Positions 36,431 through 46,311 are shown, numbered from the stretch's first letter. The stretch is DNA of 64,000 bases from Desertivirga arenae (GCF_017355785.1 NZ_JAFEWE010000011.1:144523-208522), one strand, 5' to 3'. A program made the numbers and translations. The notes: generated from the letters alone by a model not told the origin.

Positions 36431-36456
36431 CAAAAGCCCGACAAGCGGGCTTTTGC
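36431..36456. terminator. enolase terminator
   Basis: AAAAGCCCG and CGGGCTTTT arms around ACAAG. On the minus strand it ends the enolase message 20 bp after the stop. The symmetric A/T tracts could also act rightwards. Confidence 0.9.
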
Positions 36457-36475
36457 ATGAACTACAAGAGTTTAA

Positions 36476-37777
<1,302 letters not shown>

Positions 37778-37863
37778 TTAATTTATTGTTTACCTGAAAG
37801 GTTCTTTCAAAGCGCTATAGGTTTATAGTTAGTGTAACAGAAACACTAAGTTTGAAAGCATGC

Positions 37864-37871
37864 CAAAAATA
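37864..37871 (-). promoter_or_regulatory. -7 box TATTTTTG for eno
   Basis: Minus-strand TATTTTTG fits TAnnTTTG and lies 93 bp upstream of the enolase ATG. No ideal -33 TTG. Confidence 0.35.
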
Positions 37872-37927
37872 GTATTTTTTATATTGTTCGAAAAATGATT
37901 GTGATTACTTTTCTGTTAAATCAGAAA

Positions 37928-37966
37928 AAAACAAGCCCGTTTATCATTAAATAAACGGGCTTTTAA
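37928..37966 (-). terminator. carA terminator
   Basis: Perfect 12-bp arms AAGCCCGTTTAT and ATAAACGGGCTT with a 6-nt loop, flanked by A- and T-runs. It ends the carA transcript 8 bp after the stop. Confidence 0.93.
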
Positions 37967-37974
37967 AAATTCTT

Positions 37975-39078
37975 TTATTTATTCTCGATGTAATCTACAA
38001 ACTGGTCGAAAAGATAACGTGAATCATGCGGGCCGGGAGATGATTCAGGGTGATATTGTACTGAAAAGGCTTTTTTACCTTTTACACGAATACCTTCGAT
38101 TGAGTTATCATTAAGATTGACGTGTGTTACTTCAATTTTATCTGATTTCTCGATATCTTCGGCAATAACACCAAATCCATGATTCTGAGAAGTTACTTCA
38201 CAATGGTCAAGGATAACATTCTTTACCGGGTGGTTTAATCCTCGGTGGCCGTTAAACATCTTCTTGGTACGAATACCATTAGCCTGCGCTAACAACTGAT
38301 GTCCAAGACAAATTCCAAATAAGGGTTTATCTGCCTCAAGAACCTTCTTAACTGTATCAATGGCATACGGCATAGCAGACGGATCACCAGGGCCATTAGA
38401 GATAAAATATCCATCAGGAGCCCATTTTTCCATTTCTTCAAAAGATGTTTTTGCAGGGAATACTTTCGCGTAAACATCGCGGTGATCAAAGTTACGAAGG
38501 ATGTTCTTCTTAACCCCCAGGTCTAGTACTGCAATTTTGTGAGCAGCATTTTCATTACCATAAAAATAAGGCTCTTTGGTAGAAACCTGAGATGAAAGTT
38601 CTAAACCATCCATTGAAGGCACTTCTGCAAGTTTCTGCTTAAGCTCGTCAAGGTCGAGGATTTCAGATGAAATAATAGCATTCATTGCTCCCTTGTCACG
38701 GATGTGACGAACTAAAGAACGGGTATCTACATCTGAAATGGCAACGATATTCTCTTCCTGAAAATAATCCTGGATAGATTTATCAGACATCTTGCGGCTG
38801 TAAGTAATATTGAAATTCTTACAAACAAGACCTGAAATCTTAATATCACCAGACTCAACTTCGTCTTCATTAACACCATAGTTACCTATATGCGCGTTTG
38901 TGGTAACCATTATCTGCCCGAAATAAGACGGGTCGGTAAAAACTTCCTGGTATCCGGTCATGCCGGTGTTGAAACAAATCTCACCAGTCGTAGTGCCGAT
39001 TTTGCCGGCAGCTTTTCCGTGGTAAACAGTTCCATCTTCCAGCAAAAGTACAGCAGGTAATTTGGTGTAATTAGTCAT
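37975..39078 (-). CDS. carA: carbamoyl-phosphate synthase small subunit
   Basis: Glutaminase subunit that feeds ammonia to CarB for arginine and pyrimidine synthesis. The N-terminal CPSase domain starts with AVLLLEDGTVYHGKA and has TGMTGYQEVFTDPSY. The class I amidotransferase domain has FISNGPGDPS, the nucleophile Cys in GICLGHQLL and the His-Glu pair in VQYHPESSPGPHD. 367 aa is normal. The large subunit carB is not in the window, so the two are not adjacent. A 73-codon ORF ends 3 bp upstream on the same strand. Confidence 0.97.
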   Translation of the reverse strand: MTNYTKLPAVLLLEDGTVYHGKAAGKIGTTTGEICFNTGMTGYQEVFTDPSYFGQIMVTTNAHIGNYGVNEDEVESGDIKISGLVCKNFNITYSRKMSDKSIQDYFQEENIVAISDVDTRSLVRHIRDKGAMNAIISSEILDLDELKQKLAEVPSMDGLELSSQVSTKEPYFYGNENAAHKIAVLDLGVKKNILRNFDHRDVYAKVFPAKTSFEEMEKWAPDGYFISNGPGDPSAMPYAIDTVKKVLEADKPLFGICLGHQLLAQANGIRTKKMFNGHRGLNHPVKNVILDHCEVTSQNHGFGVIAEDIEKSDKIEVTHVNLNDNSIEGIRVKGKKAFSVQYHPESSPGPHDSRYLFDQFVDYIENK

Positions 39079-39081
39079 TTC

Positions 39082-39300
39082 TTAATTGATGTTATTTTTA
39101 TTGTTAGTATTACTCTGATTATGGTCTCTTAACCATTCTACGGCGAACAAATCACTTCCATCTCCATAAGCTATAAGGAATTCTGATGCATCACGTTCTG
39201 CATCTTCTTGGCTGGAAAATAAATGGAAAAACTTTAAGTCCCCGTAAGAATTTCGGGCTTTAAACGGTAATAGACTGAAGCAATCGACTTCAAATTTCAC
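39082..39300 (-). CDS. small conserved-looking protein upstream of carA
   Basis: A 73-75 aa acidic protein without Cys clusters, signal or membrane segment. FHLFSSQEDAERDASEF and LFAVEWLRDHNQ suggest a small alpha/beta fold. It stops 3 bp before the carA ATG, so the two are probably cotranscribed. I do not recognise a family. The outermost start is a TTG at 39309, but that codon is part of a TACCTTTG promoter box, so I prefer the GTG at 39300. That makes the message nearly leaderless. It could be a leader with a regulatory role for carA. Confidence 0.6.
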   Translation of the reverse strand: MKFEVDCFSLLPFKARNSYGDLKFFHLFSSQEDAERDASEFLIAYGDGSDLFAVEWLRDHNQSNTNNKNNIN

Positions 39301-39306
39301 AAGAGA

Positions 39307-39314
39307 CAAAGGTA
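39307..39314 (-). promoter_or_regulatory. -7 box TACCTTTG for small ORF-carA
   Basis: Exact TAnnTTTG match on the minus strand. Its last three bases are the TTG at 39309, and initiation would fall close to the GTG at 39300. Confidence 0.5.
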
Positions 39315-39429
39315 TGCTTTTTATCCTTTTTTTAAAACCATTTTTTAAAATTCGAATTCTGCCTTGGTGTACCTTATCCCGATATGATTTATAATGTGAT
39401 TCTACCCTTCATCTTTACTTCTGGTTTTC

Positions 39430-39437
39430 TACCTTTG
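39430..39437 (+). promoter_or_regulatory. -7 box TACCTTTG for panB
   Basis: Exact TAnnTTTG match 18 bp before the panB ATG. It is divergent from the identical box at 39314-39307. No ideal -33 TTG is visible. Confidence 0.45.
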
Positions 39438-39455
39438 AACTAAAATTATCTGGCA

Positions 39456-40271
39456 ATGTCAATTAATAAAGAAGTTAGGCGCATTACTACTAATACAATC
39501 CAGGAAATGAAAATGAAAGGCGAGAAGATTGCCATGCTCACTTCCTATGATTACTCAATGGCAAAGATTGTGGACGAGGCAGGTATTGATGCTATATTGG
39601 TTGGGGACTCTGCTTCAAATGTAATGGCTGGCCACGAAACCACTTTACCAATTACTTTAGACCAGATGATCTATCATGCATCCTCTGTGGTTAGAGCAGC
39701 AAGCAGATGTTTGGTAGTGGTAGATCTCCCTTTTGGATCTTACCAGGGAAATTCTAAAGAAGCTTTAAACTCGGCTATCCGCATTATGAAGGAATCGGGT
39801 GCTCATGCTGTAAAGTTAGAAGGTGGCCAGGAAATAAGGGAATCAATAGACAGGATAATAACTGCTGGTATCCCTGTAATGGGTCATTTAGGGCTAACGC
39901 CTCAGTCTATCTACAAATTTGGAACTTACACTGTACGGGCTAAGGAAGAGGCTGAAGCCGATAAGCTGAAACAAGATGTACTTTCATTGCAGGATGCAGG
40001 ATGCTTTGCCGTTGTTCTTGAAAAGATACCGGCGAAACTCGCAGAGGAAGTAACCGCAAGCGTTAAGATACCGACCATTGGTATTGGTGCTGGTCCGCAT
40101 TGTGACGGCCAGGTTCTGGTTGTACATGATATGCTTGGTCTTACAAAAGGATTTCGGCCAAGATTCTTAAGGCAGTATTTGAACCTGTATGAGGAAATTA
40201 ATGGAGCAGTGAAAGGTTATGTACAGGATGTAAAAAGCACTGATTTCCCTAACGAGAAGGAACAATATTAA
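39456..40271 (+). CDS. panB: 3-methyl-2-oxobutanoate hydroxymethyltransferase
   Basis: First committed enzyme of pantothenate synthesis: adds a hydroxymethyl group from methylene-THF to ketoisovalerate. [26 protein letters not shown] gives the N-terminal metal-binding part. [23 protein letters not shown] and AVKLEGG follow, then [12 protein letters not shown] and the catalytic Glu in FAVVLEKIP. The C-terminal part reads [20 protein letters not shown]. 271 aa is standard. It stands alone between divergent carA and the RluA-type gene. Confidence 0.97.
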   Translation: MSINKEVRRITTNTIQEMKMKGEKIAMLTSYDYSMAKIVDEAGIDAILVGDSASNVMAGHETTLPITLDQMIYHASSVVRAASRCLVVVDLPFGSYQGNSKEALNSAIRIMKESGAHAVKLEGGQEIRESIDRIITAGIPVMGHLGLTPQSIYKFGTYTVRAKEEAEADKLKQDVLSLQDAGCFAVVLEKIPAKLAEEVTASVKIPTIGIGAGPHCDGQVLVVHDMLGLTKGFRPRFLRQYLNLYEEINGAVKGYVQDVKSTDFPNEKEQY

Positions 40272-40439
40272 TGCGCATCTTTTTTATAATCGCGCAGAGC
40301 TTGACCAATTATCACTTGCTGGTGCAGGTTAAGTAAAGGAAGGCAGATTAATGCTATATAAAGAATACGCTTCACAAAGAGCTTGAAAACTACCTTCTTC
40401 AATTGAAACTCAAGCACCAGCTTTTCCGTAAATTATAAC

Positions 40440-41168
40440 ATGCAAAAAAGCTCTCAGACCGCATTTTCTGAAATTACTGACAAAGACATCTTATACGAAG
40501 ACAATCATTTAATAGCTGTTAATAAAAGAGCTGGAGATATTGTGCAGGTAGATGAAACGGGAGATGATCCCCTGGATGAGAAAGTAAAAAGATACTTAGC
40601 AAAAAAATATAATAAACCCAACGGCGCTTTTCTTGGTGTGGTGCACCGGCTTGACCGACCAGTTAGCGGGGTTATTCTTTTCGCAAAAACAAGCAAAGCT
40701 CTTGATCGCATAAATGCGATGTTTAAGGGCCGGGAAATGAAAAAGACGTACTGGGCTGTGGTTCGAAACAGACCGAATCCTGAAGAAGGAAACCTTGTTC
40801 ATTGGTTGGTGAAGAATCCGCAAAAGAATGTCACAAAGGCACATACCAAAGAGGTTAACGGAAGCTTACGTTCTGAGTTAAACTACAAATTGATCGGTGA
40901 ATTAAATGGCTATCATCTTATTGAAGTCGATCCAATTACTGGTAGACCTCATCAAATCAGAGTTCAACTCTCAACTTTAGATTGCCCTATTGTTGGCGAC
41001 AATAAATATGGCTATCCGAGAGGCAGTTTGAAGAAAAGCATATGCCTTCATGCAAAAAGGCTTCGGTTTATACATCCGATTAAAAAAGAACCGATAGACA
41101 TAGAAGCCGCTCTTCCCAAAGATGGATTTTGGGATAAATTTGAAGTTTTCGCCTATAAAGAGGACTAA
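40440..41168 (+). CDS. RluA family pseudouridine synthase
   Basis: Isomerises uridine to pseudouridine in rRNA or tRNA. The motif II GVVHRLDRPVSGVILFAKT carries the catalytic Asp near residue 69. LYEDNHLIAVNKRAG opens the domain, and DPITGRPHQIRVQLSTLDCPIVGDNKYG is the conserved uridine-pocket region. There is no S4 domain. The 242-aa length fits the short RluA/TruC-like group, and the exact target site cannot be told. It precedes the carotenoid cluster by 50 bp and may be cotranscribed with it. Confidence 0.92.
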   Translation: MQKSSQTAFSEITDKDILYEDNHLIAVNKRAGDIVQVDETGDDPLDEKVKRYLAKKYNKPNGAFLGVVHRLDRPVSGVILFAKTSKALDRINAMFKGREMKKTYWAVVRNRPNPEEGNLVHWLVKNPQKNVTKAHTKEVNGSLRSELNYKLIGELNGYHLIEVDPITGRPHQIRVQLSTLDCPIVGDNKYGYPRGSLKKSICLHAKRLRFIHPIKKEPIDIEAALPKDGFWDKFEVFAYKED

Positions 41169-41218
41169 AATTTAAACTAAAAGTGGGCAGGCTAGTTAAC
41201 ATAAACTATCTTGCCTGC

Positions 41219-41830
41219 ATGTTTAGGAGTTTCATAAAATTCTTCTTTAGCAATTACATCTCTTATATCATAAAAAGAGATTTTCAGTCCTTCCATTTCA
41301 ATCCCGTTAAAACCGCTCCCGATAAAGCAATTCTCCTGATTGCAAACCATTTTTCATGGTGGGATGGGTTCTTGTTATATGAGCTTAACAGTCGACTTCT
41401 GAAGAAAAAGTTCCATGTACTGGTAACTGAAGAAAACTACAAAAAGGTTTTCTTTTTAAAGTACCTCGGCGCTATTTCTCTAAAGAAGCGATCACGGGAG
41501 ATGCTTAGCACTCTGAACACATCAGGCAACTTATTGAATGACCCGGACAATCTTATACTTATTTTTCCGCAGGGTAAACTAGGGTCAAACCATGTAGACG
41601 AAGTGGTGTTTGAGAAAGGGCTAACCAATTTAATAAATGCATCTGATAAAAATTATCAATACCTTTTTTCTGCTATGTTCGTTGATTATTTTGATAAACG
41701 TAAACCCTCCGTTTGGTGTAAGCTAAAGCAAGTACCGGCAAATGAGTTAGAGGGTTTATCAATGATCATGGAATTCTATAACAAACATTATCAGGAATCG
41801 CGACAGCAGCAAAGTCGCATTACAGTATAA
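41219..41830 (+). CDS. PlsC-type acyltransferase (carotenoid glycoside acyltransferase, CruD-like)
   Basis: Membrane-associated acyltransferase with the H(X)4D motif in NHFSWWDGF and the second motif in IFPQGKLGS. It has the size (204 aa) and gene context of acyltransferases that esterify carotenoid glycosides. A GTG at 41183 would extend it by 12 residues, but the ATG at 41219 gives the natural N terminus MFRSFIKFFF. It ends 3 bp before the glycosyltransferase gene. Role in carotenoid acylation is inferred from neighbours; lysophosphatidate acylation is the alternative. Confidence 0.72.
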   Translation: MFRSFIKFFFSNYISYIIKRDFQSFHFNPVKTAPDKAILLIANHFSWWDGFLLYELNSRLLKKKFHVLVTEENYKKVFFLKYLGAISLKKRSREMLSTLNTSGNLLNDPDNLILIFPQGKLGSNHVDEVVFEKGLTNLINASDKNYQYLFSAMFVDYFDKRKPSVWCKLKQVPANELEGLSMIMEFYNKHYQESRQQQSRITV

Positions 41831-41833
41831 GCA

Positions 41834-42925
41834 ATGCTAATATTTTATGTAGTATTCTTCTTTCTAATTATCCGCTTTACGGTTACGTTATTTAATTTTA
41901 TTTCGAATCCTAAACTTCCTAAATCCCCAAGAAAGTACAACGAGCTTGTCTCGATCCTTATACCCGCACGAAATGAGGAAGAAGACATTATAAACTTACT
42001 TCAATCGATCCAATTACAGGATTACGAGAATTACGAGGTGATCATTCTTGATGACAATTCTGAGGACGGGACATATAACAAATGCGAGGTTTTTTGTGAG
42101 AAAAACGAAAAGTTCAGGGTGATCAGAGGCCAGGACCTTCCTGAAGGATGGCTAGGTAAAAATTTCGCCTGCCATCAATTGGCAGGTCAGGCGAAAGGGA
42201 AATACCTTCTTTTTTTAGACGCAGATGAGATAATTAAAGAAGGTCTTATTAACAATTCAATTCACCGAATGAAGTTAGGAAGGCTTGCTTTGCTAAGTCT
42301 GTTTACTAATCAGCAAATGGTAACTTTGGGTGAATGCATAGTAGTACCACTAATGCATTTCATCTTACTAAACTCCCTCCCGTTGCGTTTGGTAAAATTA
42401 TCAAAAAGAACCTCTCTTGCTGCTGCAAGTGGACAATTCATGTTTTTTGATGCAGCAATATATCATAAGCATTCCTGGCATGCCCAAGTTAAAAGCCATG
42501 TGGTAGAGGACGTTGAGATAATAAAGCTTGTAAAGGCCTATCAATACCATACAGAGTCGTTACTGGGGAATGGATATATTTATTGCAGGATGTATAAAAG
42601 CTATGGGGAAGCCTTAGAAGGTTTTAGCAAGAATCTCCTTGCAGGTTTTAATAATAATATAGCAGGTCTGATCTGTTATTTACTATTAGTTATAGTAGGG
42701 CCTATCTTTATTCTAATGTACCTGGATATTCAACTATTATTCTTTGCTATGACTTTAATAATTTTAAGCAGAATTATGATTTCATTAGCTAGTGGACAGA
42801 ATGCTTTCTTAAACATCATTCTTCATCCTTTACAGATGATTTCATTTGTAATCATTGCCATCCTATCTATCAAAAAAAGCCTTTCATCAGAAATAAGCTG
42901 GAAGGGAAGAATTATCAAATCATGA
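41834..42925 (+). CDS. GT2 glycosyltransferase, membrane-bound (CruC-like)
   Basis: Family 2 glycosyltransferase. After one N-terminal membrane segment comes the GT-A domain: LVSILIPARNEEEDI, VIILDDNSEDGTY, the metal-binding LFLDADE, and EDVEIIKLVKAY corresponding to the acceptor/base region. Two or three membrane segments close the protein (about 270-345). In this position, joined by a 4-bp ATGA overlap to the CruF gene, it most likely glycosylates the tertiary hydroxyl of a hydrated carotenoid. That role is inferred from the CruC/CruD/CruF arrangement known in other bacteria. Confidence 0.8.
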   Translation: MLIFYVVFFFLIIRFTVTLFNFISNPKLPKSPRKYNELVSILIPARNEEEDIINLLQSIQLQDYENYEVIILDDNSEDGTYNKCEVFCEKNEKFRVIRGQDLPEGWLGKNFACHQLAGQAKGKYLLFLDADEIIKEGLINNSIHRMKLGRLALLSLFTNQQMVTLGECIVVPLMHFILLNSLPLRLVKLSKRTSLAAASGQFMFFDAAIYHKHSWHAQVKSHVVEDVEIIKLVKAYQYHTESLLGNGYIYCRMYKSYGEALEGFSKNLLAGFNNNIAGLICYLLLVIVGPIFILMYLDIQLLFFAMTLIILSRIMISLASGQNAFLNIILHPLQMISFVIIAILSIKKSLSSEISWKGRIIKS

Positions 42926-43560
42926 AGTTTTCGCAGACCCGCATTTGCGGACTACTAGTTGTTCTTTTTTATACTGTCGGCTTTTTCGGGCTAAACAGTA
43001 CTATGTCCGTAGAATTGTTCAAAGAGCTTGTTCCATTTCACCTTTTGTTGATGTTTGTACTGATCATTATCAGTCACAAAAACCAAAACAGGGCATTCTG
43101 GACATTCGTGACTGTTACGTATATCGCAGGATTCCTGATTGAACTGGCAGGAGTTAAAACAGGGTATATTTTCGGAGATTATAATTACGGTCCTACGCTA
43201 GGTTATAAAGTGTATGACATCCCTTTGATTATCGGTGTAAACTGGGTTCTGATGGTATATTCTACAGGAGCTATCCTTGCAAACCTTAAGATTAAAAACA
43301 GGATTATTCTTGCCTTATTTGGCGCAGGGATTCTTACTATTGTCGATCTCCTAATCGAACCTGTAGCAGTAAAATTTGATTACTGGAGTTGGGCAAACAA
43401 TGAAATACCACTGCACAATTCAATTGGCTGGTTCCTTTTTTCATTCCTGATGATGTCTGTCTTTTACATGCTTCAGTTTGAAAAAAACAATCGTGTAGGA
43501 TCTATCTTATTTATTATACAAGCGTTGTTCTTCCTTGGTCTTAACATCGCAATAATCTAA
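42922..43560 (+). CDS. cruF: CruF-type carotenoid 1',2'-hydratase (carotenoid biosynthesis protein)
   Basis: Polytopic membrane protein of 212 aa with seven hydrophobic stretches. The hallmark GYIFGDYNYGPTLGYKV and the following IPLIIGVNWVLMVYS, plus DLLIEPVAVKFDYWSW, match the CruF/DUF422 family. Family members add water to the psi end of monocyclic carotenoids such as gamma-carotene. The ATG overlaps the glycosyltransferase stop by 4 bp. Family recognition is strong; the exact substrate in this organism is inferred. Confidence 0.85.
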   Translation: MKFSQTRICGLLVVLFYTVGFFGLNSTMSVELFKELVPFHLLLMFVLIIISHKNQNRAFWTFVTVTYIAGFLIELAGVKTGYIFGDYNYGPTLGYKVYDIPLIIGVNWVLMVYSTGAILANLKIKNRIILALFGAGILTIVDLLIEPVAVKFDYWSWANNEIPLHNSIGWFLFSFLMMSVFYMLQFEKNNRVGSILFIIQALFFLGLNIAII

Positions 43561-43567
43561 AAAAGAG

Positions 43568-43575
43568 TATTTTTG
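43568..43575 (+). promoter_or_regulatory. -7 box TATTTTTG before ispH
   Basis: TAnnTTTG match 4 bp before the ispH ATG, in the 19-bp gap after cruF. It may give ispH an internal promoter with almost no leader. Confidence 0.35.
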
Positions 43576-43579
43576 CATT

Positions 43580-44428
43580 ATGGGATATAATCTGGCAGTA
43601 ACGATTGATAAAGATTCTGGATTTTGCTTTGGCGTTGTTTATGCAATTGACATGGCTGAGGAAATTTTGGAAGAGGACGGGTATTTGTATTGCCTTGGAG
43701 ACATTGTTCATAACGATGAGGAAGTAGCCCGCTTGAAAGCTAAAGGACTGAGGATAATTAATCACTCAGACCTCGAGTCTTTAAGTAACGAAAAGGTATT
43801 GATCAGGGCACACGGAGAGGCGCCCGAAACTTACAAAGTTGCACTGGAGAATAATATCACCCTTATTGATGCTTCGTGCCCCGTGGTTTTGAAACTTCAA
43901 AATCGTATAAAGAACTCTTATGATTCAGGGGAGAAGATTCTGATTTTTGGAAAGCACGGACATGCAGAGGTGATCGGGCTACAAGGCCAGACCAATGGCG
44001 AAGCTTTGGTTTTCCAGGATTTGGAAGAACTTAACAATGTTGAGCTCCCCGGTAAATTCACGTTATATAGCCAGACCACTAAGAGCACTGATAAGTTTTA
44101 TAAAATTAAGTCAGATTTACTGGAAAGAGGCTACGAGGTAAAAGCGAATGATACCATCTGCAGACAAGTCTCCAACAGATACGATGATCTTAGCACTTTT
44201 GTAAAGAACTTTGATAAGATTGTTTTTGTATCTGGTAAGAAGTCCTCTAATGGAAAGGTACTTTACGACGTATGCAAGAAACACAATGATAATACATTCT
44301 TCATATCTCAACCTGAAGAGCTTAATATTTCAATGTTCAACCCAAGTGAAAAAGTTGGCATCTGTGGTGCTACTTCTACCCCTATGTGGCTAATGCAACA
44401 GGTAAAATCCTTATTGGAAAGCTATTAG
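43580..44428 (+). CDS. ispH: 4-hydroxy-3-methylbut-2-enyl diphosphate reductase
   Basis: Last enzyme of the MEP pathway, making IPP and DMAPP on an iron-sulfur cluster. The three cluster cysteines are in SGFCFGV (near residue 15), DASCPVV (near 96) and NDTICRQ (near 194). GDIVHNDEEV, IRAHGEAPE and GICGATSTPMWL are the other conserved blocks. 282 aa is standard for the short bacterial form. Its place between cruF and a crtW-like gene ties isoprenoid supply to carotenoid tailoring. There is no S1 domain extension. Confidence 0.97.
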   Translation: MGYNLAVTIDKDSGFCFGVVYAIDMAEEILEEDGYLYCLGDIVHNDEEVARLKAKGLRIINHSDLESLSNEKVLIRAHGEAPETYKVALENNITLIDASCPVVLKLQNRIKNSYDSGEKILIFGKHGHAEVIGLQGQTNGEALVFQDLEELNNVELPGKFTLYSQTTKSTDKFYKIKSDLLERGYEVKANDTICRQVSNRYDDLSTFVKNFDKIVFVSGKKSSNGKVLYDVCKKHNDNTFFISQPEELNISMFNPSEKVGICGATSTPMWLMQQVKSLLESY

Positions 44429-44463
44429 AAAACCAAACCTGCTTTAACCAGGTTTAGCATTGT

Positions 44464-45135
44464 ATGAGACCTGCTAAATACACCGGTGTTTTTATCGCAC
44501 TATTGATCATAACTTGCTGGTTGGTATCTCTGGCTTTTCTGCTACGAACTGATATTTCTTCAACTATATGGCTTGTACTGCCGGCCATACTCTTTCAGAC
44601 TCACCTTTATACAGGGCTATTTATTACCGCTCATGATGCAATGCACAGGACAGTTTCGCCCAATAGGACTATAAATAATAGTATAGGTTCACTTTGTACT
44701 GCTTTATATGCTGCCTTCCCGTTTAAAAAACTTAATAGCAAGCATCATGAACATCACAAACATGTGCATACAGTTAATGATCCGGATTTTTACGAAGGAA
44801 AGTTTTTACGGTGGTACTTCAAATTTATCAAAGAGTATATATCCATTTGGCAGGTGGTCTTTTTAGCGATAGTTTTTAACGTGCTTAAACTTTGGTTTGA
44901 GGAAAAAAACATTTTCCTTTTCTGGGTATTACCGTCCTTGCTTAGTACGCTACAATTGTTCTATTTCGGAACATGGCTTCCTCATCACGGCGAGCATCAG
45001 AATAAGCACTATTCAGCATCCCAAAAGAAAAATCACTTCCTTGCCTTCATTTCCTGTTATTTTTTCGGCTATCATTACGAGCATCACGACTCACCAGGGA
45101 CTCCGTGGTGGCGACTTTGGAAATTGAAAGAATAA
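44464..45135 (+). CDS. crtW: CrtW-like carotenoid 4-ketolase (fatty-acid-desaturase fold)
   Basis: Membrane di-iron oxygenase. Histidine boxes are HDAMH near residue 58, HHEHHKH near 97 with NDPDFYEGK behind it, and HYEHHDSPGTPWWRL at the C terminus. The pattern FITAHDAMH, then ALYAAFPFKKL, then FYFGTWLPH, is the CrtW beta-carotene ketolase layout rather than that of acyl desaturases or CrtZ. 223 aa is a bit short but complete. It probably puts a keto group on the beta ring. A closely related hydroxylase activity is possible. A small AAACCTG/CAGGTTT hairpin lies between ispH and this gene. Confidence 0.8.
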   Translation: MRPAKYTGVFIALLIITCWLVSLAFLLRTDISSTIWLVLPAILFQTHLYTGLFITAHDAMHRTVSPNRTINNSIGSLCTALYAAFPFKKLNSKHHEHHKHVHTVNDPDFYEGKFLRWYFKFIKEYISIWQVVFLAIVFNVLKLWFEEKNIFLFWVLPSLLSTLQLFYFGTWLPHHGEHQNKHYSASQKKNHFLAFISCYFFGYHYEHHDSPGTPWWRLWKLKE

Positions 45136-45227
45136 TATAGCCTGGAAATTGCTTAGGCTAACCTTATGAAAATTGTGTTTCTTAAGTAAAAAGCTTTCGC
45201 TTCCTGCAACGTTCAGAAATGTCATTT

Positions 45228-45235
45228 TATATTTG
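45228..45235 (+). promoter_or_regulatory. -7 box TATATTTG for hemH
   Basis: TAnnTTTG match 53 bp upstream of the ferrochelatase ATG, in the 153-bp gap after crtW. It suggests hemH is a separate unit. Confidence 0.4.
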
Positions 45236-45288
45236 CAAAAATTTCAAAAAGCCGTTTAAAGGCTTATAGAGCAGCAGTTCCAACAACG

Positions 45289-46305
45289 ATGAGAAAACAA
45301 GGAGTATTATTAGTAAACCTGGGAACACCAGACAGTCCATCAGTGTCAGACGTACGAAAGTACCTAGATGAGTTTTTGATGGATGAACGTGTTATTGATA
45401 TCCCCGTTATCAACCGTACACTTCTTGTAAAAGGGATCATCGTTCCATTCCGCGGCCCTAAATCAGCCAAAGTTTATAAAGAGGTGTGGTCAGACAAAGG
45501 TTCTCCCCTACTCTATTATAGTGTCCGTCAGCAAGAACTTTTGCAGGAGAGGTTGGGCAATGATTATTATGTTGAGCTTGCTATGCGATATCAGAGCCCA
45601 TCTATTGAGTCGGCATTGGAAAGGTTGAAGAAAAAACAAGTTTCTAATATCAAAGTTATCCCTCTTTTCCCTCAATATGCGTCAGCTTCAACTGGTTCCG
45701 TGAATCAGAAGATCATGGAAATAGTAAGCAAATGGCCTACCATTCCAGACATTTCTTTCATCAGTTCATTCCACGACAACGAGGGAATGCTTGAAGTTTT
45801 TGCACAGAATGCAAGGAAATACGATCCTGAAAACTTCGACCATATATTGTTCAGCTTCCATGGCTTACCAGAGAGACAATTGACAAAAGCAGACGATTCT
45901 GGCAAATATTGTCTTAAAGCTCCTGACTGCTGTTCTCGTTTTAACGATGCAAATAGAATGTGTTATTCTGCACAGTCGCATGATACGGCAAGATTACTAG
46001 CTGAAAAACTGAATATTCCAAAGGAAAAATATACCGTCTGCTTCCAATCGCGCCTTGGAAATTCTCCATGGAAAAAACCCTATACCTCGGATGTTTTGAA
46101 GGATCTTGCTGCAAAAGGGGCAAAAAGACTACTGGTTTTTAGTCCGGCATTTGTTGCCGATTGCCTGGAAACCTTATACGAAATTGTAGTTGAATACCAT
46201 GAAGAGTTCCGAGCTCTTGGTGGTGAAAAAGTACAACTGGTTGAAAGCCTAAATGATGATCCAAAATGGATCGAGGCTTTAGAAAAAATGGCAAGGGGGA
46301 ACTAG
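45289..46305 (+). CDS. hemH: ferrochelatase
   Basis: Inserts iron into protoporphyrin IX (heme synthesis). LLVNLGTPDSPSVSDVRKYLDEFL opens the protein, and the active-site His is in FSFHGLPERQ near residue 191. CFQSRLGNSPWKKPYT and PAFVADCLETLYEI with the conserved Glu follow. 338 aa is usual. Four cysteines (208, 214, 215, 225; C-X5-CC-X9-C) cluster right after the active-site loop, resembling a metal or Fe-S site. The gene ends 6 bp from the converging Kdo-transferase gene with no terminator between. Confidence 0.96.
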   Translation: MRKQGVLLVNLGTPDSPSVSDVRKYLDEFLMDERVIDIPVINRTLLVKGIIVPFRGPKSAKVYKEVWSDKGSPLLYYSVRQQELLQERLGNDYYVELAMRYQSPSIESALERLKKKQVSNIKVIPLFPQYASASTGSVNQKIMEIVSKWPTIPDISFISSFHDNEGMLEVFAQNARKYDPENFDHILFSFHGLPERQLTKADDSGKYCLKAPDCCSRFNDANRMCYSAQSHDTARLLAEKLNIPKEKYTVCFQSRLGNSPWKKPYTSDVLKDLAAKGAKRLLVFSPAFVADCLETLYEIVVEYHEEFRALGGEKVQLVESLNDDPKWIEALEKMARGN

Positions 46306-46311
46306 CTTCCC

